From Petrosia ficiformis (lineage: Eukaryota > Porifera > Demospongiae > Haplosclerida > Petrosiidae): DNA of 64,000 nucleotides. Below, piece by piece: positions 1-11,487 of this stretch. The notes beneath the pieces are model-generated. The model had not been told where the DNA came from. It saw nothing but the letters and a program-made list of their open reading frames with translations, and made no database searches. A program made the translations under genes and the position numbers. The stretch spans positions 4,980,001-5,044,000 of the forward strand of contig OX345636.1 of assembly GCA_947044365.1 (NCBI GenBank), given 5' to 3'. Within the stretch, counting starts at the first letter, position 1, and every line of letters starts with the position of its first letter.

Positions 1-1318
1 CGGATATGTTTCAAAGGGTAAAGATGTGTTTGCATGTCTCCCAACTTGGTTTGGGAAGTGCCTGTTACAAAATTCTTCTGAAGGCTTTTGATTTGTTGTA
101 TCCTCTCTATCAGCACTGATGAGTGATCAGGTTACTACTTTCAACTCAAAAGGAGTGAGTTCTGCTTTTGTCAACTCATAGACTGAGTCAAGAGCTAATT
201 AGACAAAGGGATTTCCACTTGGTATTCATTAGTCCTGAATGCCTGTTACTAAACAGAATATGGAGTGATATGCTGCTCCATGATGTATACAGAATGCATT
301 TAATGGCTTAGTTATTGATAAAGCCACCTGCGTAAAAATATGGTTAGCAAATTGTTAAGTATAATCTATAAACTATATTAGTAGCCATTCATTTGCATAC
401 CGGTACTTTTATATAATTATATATATATATATATATATATATCTATATATATATATATAATCATAGGGGTGACAGGTTTTGAGAATCTTTTGCCAGTGAA
501 GTGCGTAGCATTGTACCACATACTTTGACTGCCACTGCTATGCAAAGTCTACGAGCGTCTGTTGAACAAATACTAGGAATAAAACAATCCAAACCATTAT
601 CCCCAAGCAGATAGGACTAATCTGTTCTTTTGTGTCAAAGTAATTGATTATTTTAAGGATACATTTATGCCAATAGTTGAATGTCTTTGACATTAATATT
701 ACAGAAGGAAATTAATAATTTTCTGCCACAAACATGACCATTGTCTAATGTTGTATTCAATTTTCTCATTTTGCCTTGAAAAGAACTTCACTGAACCACC
801 TGGTATGCCCACACAATCACCCCAGTTTAGGTTAGTCGATTTATTCACTAGCGGAACTCATGAGTCTATTAAAACAGAAAACTTTTTATAGTGCAATTCA
901 CAATGAATTTCCAAAAATGCAATCAAGCGTAACTGAAAAACTACTACTGATATATACAGGAATATCATCTCTGCAAATTATTATCTCCACCATAGCATTT
1001 TGAAGGGGGGTAGATTGCTCTGTTGTGAGAGAAATAATTCATTTTGTTCAACCACAAACAGTAGAAGAGTATGTACAGCACATTGGACAAGCTAGTGGTG
1101 AACAATGGAAAGTCTGTAATTGTGTGTTTATTTCATGGAAAAGTACTAATGTACCACTTGATCCTCACCTATTAAATTATTGTAAATGCTGCGATACGTT
1201 TAGAAGGGTTTTCTTGTTCCAAGATTTTGATAGAATAATCCTACTAACATTGGTTGTAACTATTGTGACATTTGTGCTAAGTTATATATGTGTATTATGT
1301 TCAGAATGTAAGAAATAA
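1..1318 (+). pseudogene. RecQ-like DNA helicase relic, 5' end outside window
   Basis: Decayed helicase of the RecQ family, read in several frames. Bases 23-65 give DVFACLPTWFGKC, the Walker A region, with the usual TGxGKS altered to TWFGKC. Bases 98-175 match the next RecQ block (LMSDQVTTFNSKGVSSAFV) and end in a stop. Bases 215-345 give FHLVFISPECLL and then a damaged DEAH box (IDKATCVKIW, expected IDEAHCV..W), with an in-frame stop just before it. Bases 466-610 give a GDRFRESFASEVRS-like block and the LTATAM motif III region. Bases 1025-1318 give IIHFVQPQTVEEYVQHIGQ, the motif VI region with the arginine finger lost, then a cysteine-rich RecQ zinc segment (NYCKCCDTFRR, FQDFD, CVLCSECKK). 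Stops, frame changes and lost catalytic residues mean it is not active. RecQ-like relics are often multi-copy in invertebrate genomes, so this is probably a repeat-associated copy and not the host BLM/WRN/RECQL gene. Confidence 0.72.
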
Positions 1319-1903
1319 AAAATGCATAATTGGTATAATTATAGAAGTTTATCTGTTCAAAATCCTTATTTAATCATTCTCAACCTCTTTAACATCCATT
1401 CATCAAATTTTTTCTTATTCAGATTTCTCATTTCATTAGTTATAAAATTAGTACTTTATCTGTGTCTTTTCAAAACTTAAAACTTTGTGTTAAATAATTA
1501 TTAGCATTTTCTTGTCGAAAGTACGCAAAAGATGTCCAATACACTTTTCAACCATAACAATATCTTTATTGGTTTTTGATCCCAATCACTTGTTGGCAGT
1601 TTTAGGGTACTTTGTTTAAATGCTCTAAGTCGAGATCACAGGTTTATGTTCTATCCAGGAAGTCCACAGTAATTCACTCATCAGGACCATAAAAATTGTT
1701 TTTTTCTGTCATTCAGATAAGAAAAAAGTAAGAGCTTCAGTAGCGTAATTCTTTCTTTGAAGCTTTAAAGAAGGACATAATATACCTCCCAGCACCTTAA
1801 GATATGAAGACCATCATCCTCCCTGATGGCATCACAATATTCCATATACAGCAAGCCTAAAAACTAAGGATTTCTTGACTGTATGCAAAAAAAAGGTCCT
1901 TTG

Positions 1904-3414
1904 TTATCCTGGAAGAGCCAAAGGTGACTTCCAAGTCATTAAAGGCTTTAACAATTTCTGTAGATAACCAATGGAATTTGTCATATCTAGCCTCATCAAT
2001 TCACAATTAAAAATCATTTTCCAAACAGTTTTGTGTTCCTTGAGTGGATACATCTGATAAGTAAGATATTTGTAGATATTGCATTGCAGCACAAAAAATG
2101 TAACAAAAAAATCTTCACATGTTGAAATCAAATTTTGGGTTGACAGTGATGTGGTGACAATTAATTACAATCCTCAACTGATACAGTATTACCATAAGTA
2201 AGGTTTGTTTGGTGTGCCAATCTTCAGGAATCGGCAAACATTGGTCAAGTCGTTGCTCAGTTAGAGAGGAGTTCTTTCTTTGTCCTTCAGCTTGATCAAC
2301 TGTCAGCTAATCTCTCGCCAAAAAGTATTTAATAATATACAGTACCATTCATGTCAAAGGTTTCTCCTGATTCTGATGTAATAGAAGTAGTTTGCAGCCT
2401 TCCTGGAACATGCTTGTGAAGGGATTTCATGGAAATCATGTCCTCTAGCTTGGTCTCATTCAGCATCTGAACACAGAGAGGACTGTTAGTAACACAAATA
2501 TAATTCATTATCTTTTGTATTCTTTACCACATACTGTGAAATATTGTTGACACAGTGTTGATTAATGTTTGGATCATTTTTTCAGAATATGTATGCTAGA
2601 TATGACAAGGAACAATTCCATTGAAAGTATCACAAAAGTACTTCATGTTTGCAATTAGTATTCTTTCAACAAGAACTGCCTTGTTCAGTAAAGCCACATT
2701 ATCAACTGTGCAAGGAAGCAGTTCTTTTATATTAACCTTCTCCAAATTCATCTGCTACAATATAAAATGTAATTTTTCCTATGCAAAGCATATATGAAAC
2801 TAATTTCTATGTGCTTATATACTGATACTATAGAGGTGACTTGTCAGAAAAAGATGAATAGTAGTATATCCTGTTCTTGGCATATAGCAATGGAATGAAA
2901 CCCATGAAGAGATTCGGTACCTTTGTCACTTCACTAATACCAAGGTTTGATGTGCTTGTATACATTATCTCCCACTATCTTATAAGTAGCTATGGTTTCA
3001 TAGCTTGCAGTAGATGAAGATATACCATACTGAAATGATTGTTGAGGCCTTCTGTGATAGTAGAGAAAGGTGTTGAATTGATGGAAAAGTGTGTATAATC
3101 AGTTGTTCACACTGATATCGATCCAGTAATGGAAGATGTTGTTACATCTTCTCCATTCAAATTGTCAATGCAATTTTCATCTACTGGCTCTCCGAATAAC
3201 TGATCAATGCTATCTAAGTCGGGAACTGATTGTGGTTCCTATACCAAAAAATTAAAAAGCAATGTATATAGGCTGCTTATAAACAGAGAGATTGTTAAAA
3301 TATTATAGATATAAAATATCACTGGATGACAGATTTACCTGTTTGATGTATGTCCACCATAAACTGTGATTGATGTTATCTTCTGGAAACCAACATGAGG
3401 CCGGTGGTACTTTG
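1904..3414 (-). pseudogene. DUF6589-like protein relic, multi-exon
   Basis: Coding-like blocks with splice signals on the minus strand, in order: 3414-3339 (KVPPASCWFPEDN..., ends AAACAG|GTAAAT); 3238-3107 (EPQSVPDLDSIDQLFGEP..., ends in TGA); 2754-2596 (MNLEKVNIKELLPCTVDN, then ILIANMKYFC, ends in TAG); 2466-2341 (MLNETKLEDMISMKSLHKHV...); 2315-2111 (LTVDQAEGQRKNSS, then LPIPEDWHTKQTLL). The order of a (D/N)E...LHxYVP block, a gE...gT block, a GDxLTVxR block and a rLxxxxPxxEDWHxK block is what I recall of the DUF6589 family, which is abundant and mobile-element-like in sponges and cnidarians. A stop replaces the residue just before LTVDQ, and two other exons end in stops, so it is broken. 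Bases 1904-2110 continue in another frame. Assignment rests on remembered motifs. Confidence 0.5.
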
Positions 3415-6156
3415 CTAACAATGACAGAATAAATGCATTATATACGTGATTGCTATGTAAGATTTTTTTTCTTGTTGAAAAATAAAGTTAAAACGAAACA
3501 GTGCATGGGAGCATTGGTGTGAGCATCGGATAGTAAACTCTACCAAGAGAAGGAAATAGGATCTACGAATCCTGCATTTATATATAATTATAGTGACATT
3601 GTAAGAGAACATAATTTTTTCATTTCCATCTGGAACATGAAGTCACAGCTGGTTTTGTCTCTCTATGTTAACTTTTTTAATTAATGCAAACTTTAACTAT
3701 TAAAGTGCCTGGGTATGAGGCTATACAAAATGGTATATGAACAATTCTATACTAGTGATATCACGTTTAATTAATTAAATAAGGGAAATCCAAAATTAGG
3801 AAGTGTTATAGGCATGCATTAATAAGAGCCCACACAAACAGCTATCATGACACAAATAATATTATAAAGTTGACCATAAACTTGTTTAAGTATGTTGTAA
3901 GAAGAATTTGTTTTGTATAAACTCTGCAATTCTATATATCTATGAAATATATACATGTGTATAATATAATTGTCTGTGATATTATGCATGTATAAACAAA
4001 CTCCCACCTAGGTCTGTTAATTTATCCATATAATGTTGCTCTAGTCGCTGGTTTAAAGGAAAAAAACGTACTTGTGTACAGCAAAAACTAATTTGTTAAA
4101 TAACCAATTTATTGTTTGTTGCAAGGAATAGCATAAATTTCATTGTAACTTGTCATACAGGTTGTTGTGGCTGCATGCATATTATGTTACTGACATTATG
4201 TCCACCAGAATGAATTAAATTATGCTTCCAAACCCTTTTGTTGGCAAAACAATCCCTTTAAATGGTAAATTAAGTTACTTCATGGTATGAAATGAGTATA
4301 TACATGCAGCACCATAACATTATACTGCTTCAACTAATTGAATACAAAGTAGCTGCTATATATGGCAATAAGAATGTGTGAATCAATAACAGTCTGAATT
4401 ATTAAATCCTTGCAATGTGCTAACCAATAAGTTAATTATTTTGTTCTTCCATTGTGAGCATTTTGATATTGACCATGATGAAAGGATTGATGATGGGCGA
4501 CTGTTGTAGTTAATTATTTTGCTTATTTTTATATTTTGAACAATCACATCGAAGGAAATAACTACATAACTCTGAATCTATTATAAGCGTTTATTAGAAT
4601 GAAATGTTGTAAAATGTATTCATGGCCATAACACTTCCTAATTTCTTGATCTCCCTAATTGAATGATATTGACAGCTGACATAACGGTAAGACGGTAATA
4701 GACCTTTTCAGTTTTCCCTTTCATTGACGGTATAGCAAACATTTTTATTGTGAACTCTAGAGTATGTAATTAATGTATATTAAACATGACTGTCACATCA
4801 CATCTGGTGTATAACTATTCATCTGTCGTCTTGTATTGCTGTCAATATCTGGGAATACAAGCATTCACTCGTGTATACCGGATAGTTTTATAAAATTAAT
4901 TGAAATACTAGACTTATAGTAATACCAAACACAAGTTGTAACAATTCAAAACTGTGTAATATAAAAAAAATCAGAGCTACACAAGGGCAGATGTAAGGGC
5001 TAGAACCAATGCGTGCTCCCCCAATAAATATCACACAGACATAAAAATACTTTATACCAAACCCACATGGTATATAGTGTGAAAAATTATACATGGCTAA
5101 AAGACTGGCTGGAATTGCTTCCAGACTTTAACAAAAAGGGCATTCCTTTAGAAGTAGTCTTAATTATTAATTACTTTCTCTTACGAAATGGCCATACATA
5201 TTGAAAGCCTTAAAGAGTTTCAATGTTATTTTCATAATGCATTGAAATTCTCAAAGTTTTTTATTCTCCTGGTATTTTGTTTGAAGAGTCACCACCGCCT
5301 CTTTTTTCAGTAGACAAGCGAGCAGTGAAAGGGCACATTATTATAGTGCATCTTATTTAGACCTCCTTAGAAATCTACTCTAGATACATATACACTTTAA
5401 ACAAAATTTCATCAAGTACAAAAATAAACAATTTCGTTGCAATATATATATATGTGTCCCAGTTTGGGAAAACCACACTTGTGGTGCATAGCAAATGCTT
5501 ACCTCCAAACACTCGCTACTCTGCAATTATATACAGTAAACAAACTAAATTTGGTATCTAGGAGGAGCATTAACTGGTCTTCCAGGACACCAAATGTCAT
5601 TCACTTCTTGTGGAAAATGGCTGAATAGCTAGTACTTGAAAGTAGGTGCTTATTCAAAATAATTATTATTATGCACCACAAATGCAGTTTTCCAAAATTG
5701 GGTCACATATATATATATAATTATATTATGTATACATAATTATATTATAGCAAATTAACTAGCTACTTTGAGTCATCATCATTAGCTAATGATAATAATA
5801 GCAATAACAATAATAATGCAGTTGCTGGTGATTTTGCTCCTTGTTGAGCTTTTATACCAATCTGAACAGCTGTGCTTATACTGTACCCGCATAAGTCATT
5901 TTCGGATGCACCACAGTCTGTCATACTGATAACATTACAAACACTTAATTAATTCAGAAGTATGGATACTTACAACTGAGTTGAAGAGAGTCCAAAAAAA
6001 ATTTTCCACCACACCCTCGACGAATTAAAATACGTTTTGGCGCGTTTTAGAAGGTGTTGTCACAGTTAATAATTGTTATTAAACTTCCGCATATTTTAGC
6101 TCCATGTAAACGCATTCCATACTGTGAAGGCTGTGACAATTTTGTATCTAGTCAAC
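3415..6156. other. Intergenic, AT-rich, with dispersed-repeat copies
   Basis: No gene found. It holds a copy (about 4110-4520) of a dispersed repeat also seen near 7780-8060 and 17395-17760; shared pieces include a 'ttgtcat...ggttgttgtggct' block and an 'aatccttgcaa...ctaaccaataa' block. At 5400-5640 a segment with 'gcttacctccaaacactcgc' resembles the ends of the small inverted-repeat element at 59955-60155 and a segment at 17160-17220. Short TA/TATA runs occur at 5440-5460 and 5705-5730. The last 150 bases upstream of the EF-hand gene must include its promoter, but I see no clear TATA box at a convincing spacing. Confidence 0.5.
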
Positions 6157-6699
6157 ATGTCTCTGACAGACAAGCAAAAGGCTTTCTTTGCTCGCAAAAT
6201 GAAAACAGCATTTGTGAAATTGGATGTTAATAAAACTGGGTATCTTTCTATTGAAGACTACCAAGAGCTTACAAAGCGCTTCATCGAATATGGAAAATTG
6301 AGCAAAGAGGATGAGCAAAGAATTCAAAAAGCTATGGAAGATGTCTGTATTAGTATTGGCATGAGTGAAGGAGTAAAATTAACACCTGAACAGTACTTGT
6401 CAGGAATAATCGAGATGCCTGTAGAAGAGAGGAAAATTATGGCAAAATCTTTATTAAGTCAATGGTTCGATGTAGTGGACACAAATGGTGATGGAGTTAT
6501 TTCTCCCCAGGAGTTTGGTGTTTATTTCAAAATTATGGGTATAGATGAATCAGCAACTCAAGCTTCTTTCGATTTAATTGACGCTAACCATGATGAGATC
6601 ATTAGCCGAGATGAGTTTGTTGCAGCAGGGGAGGATTTCTTTATTGGTGTTGAGGAAACATCTGGTGGTACTCTTTTCTATGGACCACTTGTGGATTAG
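6157..6699 (+). CDS. EF-hand calcium-binding protein, sarcoplasmic calcium-binding-protein type
   Basis: Intronless 180-residue protein beginning MSLTDKQKAFF. An in-frame ATG lies 11 codons upstream (6124), but the MSLTDKQ start fits the family better. It has four EF-hand positions. The first (about residues 23-34, DVNKTGYLSIED) and the third (DTNGDGVISPQE, about 110-121) have good loops; the fourth (DANHDEIISRDE, about 144-155) is acceptable though the position-6 glycine is replaced; the second is degenerate. Length and layout match cytosolic sarcoplasmic calcium-binding proteins and calexcitin-like buffers, which bind calcium and damp its transients. No signal peptide or membrane segment. 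The gene stands alone between TE relics. Being intronless while neighbours are intron-rich could mean retroposition, but there is no poly-A tract or other damage. Whether it is a buffer or a photoprotein relative cannot be decided here. Confidence 0.85.
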   Translation: MSLTDKQKAFFARKMKTAFVKLDVNKTGYLSIEDYQELTKRFIEYGKLSKEDEQRIQKAMEDVCISIGMSEGVKLTPEQYLSGIIEMPVEERKIMAKSLLSQWFDVVDTNGDGVISPQEFGVYFKIMGIDESATQASFDLIDANHDEIISRDEFVAAGEDFFIGVEETSGGTLFYGPLVD

Positions 6700-7058
6700 C
6701 TTTATAATAGTTTTCATGATAATCACAATATTAATTATGTGTGTAACTATTATCACTGTTCTTACTATTAAAGATTATAATAGATTTAATTATATATATA
6801 TCAAACCTACTTAAAAGAAACTGCACAAACAACAACTGTATACGTATAGTAACTTTCTATTTTTATATGAATTATAGATGCTTAAACACTATATTTTATA
6901 GTATACAATGAATGATTTGTGCATGTTTTGAGACTACTAGATTAAATGAAGTCGAGTGATGCATTTGATATTAATGTTATTATCAGTACTTTTAGCTATA
7001 AAGTTGTCAAAATTTTGTTCATAATTGTGAATAGTAGTGTATAATAATTTATCATAAC

Positions 7059-7064
7059 AATAAA
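7059..7064 (+). terminator. Possible poly(A) signal AATAAA for the EF-hand gene
   Basis: Canonical AATAAA 360 bases after the stop codon. A closer ATTAAA variant lies at 6767-6772, about 70 bases after the stop, and could be used instead. Confidence 0.35.
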
Positions 7065-7389
7065 TATAATTTGTTTATTCAATCAGTGACTATATATAGG
7101 GCTACTGTATTAGAAAACTGAAAAAAAAGCGTTACGTAAATACTTTCAATCTGATGTGAGAACATCAACTGGCTTTGTGATACTTCAGCAAGCCAAGCTA
7201 GGGAAAATAATAAGAAATCATTTTATATATCAATAGAAGTATTAGTTTAGGCGTCTTACTCATTAATACATTGAAGATCTTAAATGCATAACTTTACATA
7301 GTGACTGCCTGGTGCGCAACTGAAGCTGAAGCATTCAGTACCACTTGTGCAGTATACATAGAGGATTGTGAAGTGTTGATGGTTGTCAG

Positions 7390-7466
7390 GTTGTCATAGC
7401 TCAGTGGTGAGAGAGAGCAATGGTGGATGAAGTCAATGGCCATAGGTTTGATTCCCAGTGACTACC
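7390..7466 (+). repeat. tRNA-derived (SINE-like) segment
   Basis: The segment has a pol III A box (TAGCTCAGTGGTGAGAG) and B box (GGTTTGATTCC) at tRNA spacing. Its ends pair (GTTGTCA with TGACTAC, 6 of 7). The anticodon arm does not fold properly, so this is a tRNA-derived repeat or tRNA pseudogene and not a working tRNA. Confidence 0.5.
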
Positions 7467-9317
7467 AGCGTTTTTCACTTTCCTCTTCCAGTCTTATTGA
7501 TTAGAATTTATCATTTATACAGATTAATAATTTAATATAATGTTTGGAATGAGTACTATGCTATATGTAGAATACATAACACTATAAGTATCCATGGATC
7601 ATGAAATTAATATAATTACAGTAGACTGGATTATGTATTTTAATTAACAAGTGTACAATATCTTTCTAGGAGGATTGTATTATGTATACGTGCCCACAAT
7701 TTCCCCAGCTAGTAAGTTAATCAGTCATGAATAGTAATCACACTGCAAATAGAATTGTATTACATTTGAAAGGATATACAAATTACAATCCAATTGTCAT
7801 AGAGGTTGTTATGACTACATGATAATTTGTACCAATTATAATCATGTCTTATATTTCATATTAGACGCTACAAGGATTTAATTAAAATGTTTCTTCTGCT
7901 TCTTTGTACATCTATTAGACAGTATAAGGAAATGAAACTGCAATTATTTGATTATAATTACTACAAGTACATTTATATCACCAGGTGATCAACACAATCA
8001 ATTAAATTACAATTCCTTGCAAATGCACTAACCAATAAACTAGTTATTTTAACAATTTTATTTTTGCAGTGTAATAAATGAGCTGAATCAGTCACACAGA
8101 TCCAGCATTGGTCCATTAATTAATAGTATGGGAAGCTATTTATGGCTTCAGAACACTGAATTCCATAGCTGTGTGATATATATAATATTGAAAGTGCATT
8201 CTCACATTCACTAACTGATAGAACACAGAAGCCAAACACATAATTACGATGCTGTATGAAATTGGTTTAAACAATAAATTCATTTTTAAAGTGGTATATA
8301 TAAAGTTGACATTACATAATGCAGGAGCAAAGCATTGTTTACTGGCTACATGAGTGCATATATGTTTTGACATGTTAACATATGTTCCCCCACCAACTCA
8401 TTAATCATACATACTACTAATATATAGATGATAGTACCATTATATTACATATAAAGTCATCACATCATAATTTTGAGGTCATGGTGAATGTAAACAGACT
8501 TTAGTATATTTAACTATGACTTTAACTAAATTATGGAATCAGAGTCTATGTAGGGATGATGCTAACATGTCAAAAGCCTGTGAGGGTGGGTCAGTGGGGG
8601 TAATTCCACCCTCCACCCCTCTAAAATTTGTTTGTGAACCATTCATTGATCATTGTACTGCACATATGTAACCCCTGCAAAGTTATTCTCCCTGCCAATA
8701 ATATGCTCCTAGAAATTCCAAGATTAGCTGGCCCAGCCGGTCCGGCAGTGTATGCCGGTGGATCAAATAGTAATACATTTCAGGGGCTATCAAAGTAGTT
8801 GTAGCATAAACACAAATTTATTTCAAGTGAAATTTGCTGGAACAATTGTCGTTCTGTTTTGTTTCTTGACCTGGTTAACTAATACTTTCAGCCACTACAC
8901 TAACAACCTGCTTATAATGGGGCGCCATTTGTATAGTAAATAGCCACGCCCATTAAGATGATATGGATATCAAATTTTATAATTGTCGCTAAAAATTGAT
9001 GTGTATACTATGCACTAAGCTTACAACAATATGTAACGAAATGAGAAAATTGTAAACTGAAAAAGATAATATGTCTGTCCATGCACAAAATTAGTACTGA
9101 GTATATCTATAACTGTGGTTGTTTCTGTACTATTATGTTTGTTGAGCAGAGTCTGACAAAAAAATATAGTTATCATAATTTGCTGATACTTCATGTAATG
9201 ATGTTTAGAGCGGAGCTTTAAACAAGGTTAATGCTCAGGTGATGCGCATGCGCAGTATTAATTAATTATTGAGTTATCTCATGCTTGTGACTGGGTTTAG
9301 GGTAACTCTGCTTTGCG

Positions 9318-11141
9318 ATGGATTCACAGGATAATTTAGCCCAGCAAAGTGAACAGGAGGGTTCACAGTTTAGCTCACATGTTGAGCAAGGACCGACTAT
9401 GCCGACTAGTCTGTCCCAACAGCAGGTAATTACTACCTTCAGGGACCTGATCCATTCTGAAGTCACCGCTGCTGTTAGAGGCGCGGTAAGCCAGCTATCA
9501 GCTCTATCCCAGTCCCAGCCATTGGGGGATCTGCCCTTACCGGTAGTCACTACGAGTCAAGGTGAGTAAGGTGTTATATTTTGGACCCGCGGTCCCACCA
9601 TTTTTTTTTTGTTTGTTTGTTTTGGTCGCACGTCCCCGCTGTGGACTAACCGCCCACACTCCTCATAATAATTAATAGTTAATTAGCCCGTAATTGGCTT
9701 CTCATGGCAAGCATATCCTTACCCCTCTGCTTGGGTAGACAAAATCTATTGTGTTTCACCCACATTCTCACTGGTCACAAATTCAGTGTTCATTCCACAT
9801 GTTCTTGCTGGTCAGCGTGACCTGCTATGATGCATTCCATCTACAGGTTGGACCCGCGGTCCCGCGTGAACCACTTCCACACCTGAACATCACAGTCAAT
9901 ATGAATTCACAGTAGGACCCTTGGTCCTGCCATAATTCCATTCAGTGTTAGTCGGGCCCCGCTGGGTCTACCTATATGCAACTATATTAGGCAAATTACA
10001 AGGTGTGCCCACATTGGTGCTTCCCCTTGCTCACTGAGTGCAACACAGTCCCAGAATGGTGTTTTAAACCAGTTCATAAAGTAAGCCCACAGTCCATATC
10101 ACGGCTTGGCAGTCACAGTGTTTATACATCAATGGGGGAAGGTGACCTCCATCAACTGCTGGGTTGAACAAAGGTTGTATTTTTCTTGATCATACCCCCC
10201 TTTTACACACCCTCCTACCTTCCCCTCCCATAGATTTCCAGCTTGGTTCTATGCCTCCCCCCTCAGCTATTACCTCAGTGGCCCTATCAGGTACTTCTCT
10301 CTGTCAGCCCAGTCCCTCAGTGTCCCAGCACAGTATCATGACTTCACTGGCTTCCCCTTCCCAAACCTCGTCTGCTTGCCCTCTCAGTCAGGACCAATTG
10401 GTGGTTGACACCCCGCTAGTAGTGTCATCTGCCCTACCTCCAGTCCCAGGGAAGCTGGTAAGAAAAGTTCAGTCGGGCATGTTTGTGGACATGAAGGAGA
10501 TCTTGAGTGACAATGTCTCTTTACTCCAGAGACTAGGAGAGATTTCTTCTGGTCAGCTACCACAAAATCCACCCTTGTCTGTCAAGCTCCGAGAGGTCCC
10601 GGATATCCTGACTTGGGTTTACTGTTTCCTCGAATATATATCAATAAGGTCACAGGATAAGTTCACTCGTGACCTGGTGACCTATGCCAGAGTCATAGTC
10701 CACCTGGCTCAACGTCACGGTGGCAAGGGATGGTTGGACTATGATAAAATTTTTCGTCTCCAGGCAGCTGCCAACCCCTCTGTGTCATGGGGTGAGATTA
10801 ACCCATCTCTGATGGCAGCTACAGTACTGGTAGCAAGTTCAGGGGGCACAATGTGTGTCCTCTGCCACCAGTCGGACCACCAGACAAATGAGTGTGCCCT
10901 ACAGGCCTTGGAGGATCACTCCCAGCAGCCTCCTGGCCCAGTTCGTTACAGGCAGAGGCTCAGACCCTCACCTCTGGATGACATATGCCGGCGATTTAGT
11001 AAGGGTATGTGTAAAGCGGGAGGGGAATGCAAGTATCGACACACTTGCTCCCACTGCTTTAAAGGGGCGCATCCTGCCCTTCTATGCCCTGAGAAGTCAG
11101 GGAAGGTAATGCATGCACAAGCGCTCACCCCCTTGTTTTGA
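9318..11141 (+). CDS. Gag-like protein, spliced (9318-9561 + 10234-11141)
   Basis: Exon 1 starts at ATG 9318 (MDSQDNLAQQ...) and encodes 81 residues plus one base, ending AAG|GTGAGT, a consensus donor. Exon 2 begins after a pyrimidine tract and CCCATAG at 10234, and the phase closes exactly to GAT (Asp). The product is about 383 residues. The N-terminal 80 residues are Gln/Ser-rich with a predicted amphipathic stretch (VITTFRDLIHSEVTAAVRGAV). The middle is Pro/Ser-rich. The C-terminus has zinc-binding clusters: a CCHC-like CVLCHQSDHQTNEC, then CRRFSKGMCKAGGECKYRH (CCCH-like) and CSHCFKGAHPALLC. Such a protein would package element RNA. Reading on from exon 1 without splicing meets a stop within two codons, which supports the splice. 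Confidence 0.75.
9562..10233 (+). other. Leader intron of the retrotransposon
   Basis: Bounded by GTGAGT and CCCATAG. It carries three near-palindromic GGACCC...GGTCC motifs (9582-9597, 9849-9863, 9914-9928) plus a weaker related one near 9953 (ggccccgctgggtc). It also has a T-run at 9601-9610. Confidence 0.6.
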
Positions 11142-11487
11142 TGTGAGCTTGATATACTACCTGGCAGAAGTCCTGATACAGGTGGGTTGGCCTGGTGCCT
11201 GTGTGCCTACAAAATGCTAGTTCATGTCCAATATATCTCCGGACAGTTATGTTGTGTTGGACCGATACTTATAATCTCACTATCATTACACTGTTGTATA
11301 TTTTATGGTCTCTTGTTGATTTCATTACTTGGTATATATATATATATTATGATGAAAAAAAAAAAAAAAAATAATAATAATAATAATAATATGTCAAGCC
11401 ACTCGCCCCCCCCTTCTTGCATGTAACCCCAGACCTTAGTCTGATTATGGCACACCCATCCCCCCCTATCCCTATCTCCTCACATAG
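11142..11487 (+). other. Gap between gag stop and RT acceptor
   Basis: No open frame joins Gag to RT. It contains a TA run (11336-11348), an A-run followed by an (ATA) run (11355-11391), and a C-rich pyrimidine tract leading into the RT acceptor. This is consistent with RT being reached by splicing and not by read-through or frameshift. Confidence 0.5.

Larger units (their letters stand above)
6815..9317. other. Intergenic between EF-hand gene and retrotransposon
   Basis: No protein gene recognised. It contains the tRNA-like segment at 7390-7466, a dispersed repeat copy at about 7780-8060, and a 65-base segment at 8445-8512 (catcacatcataattttgag...) that recurs at 21200-21262 in a carrier-gene intron. 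Bases 8570-8760 are GC-richer (gtgggtcagtgggggtaatt, ccggtccggcagtgtatgcc) and look like the edge of an old DNA transposon, unproven. Bases 9209-9317 lead into the retrotransposon and presumably hold its 5' UTR/promoter. Confidence 0.45.

Noticed and set aside
1025..1318. Small membrane protein with a C-terminal transmembrane segment
   Set aside because: The N-terminal two thirds match the RecQ motif VI and zinc region, and the 'membrane' segment falls where the RecQ cysteine cluster should be. It is a helicase relic.
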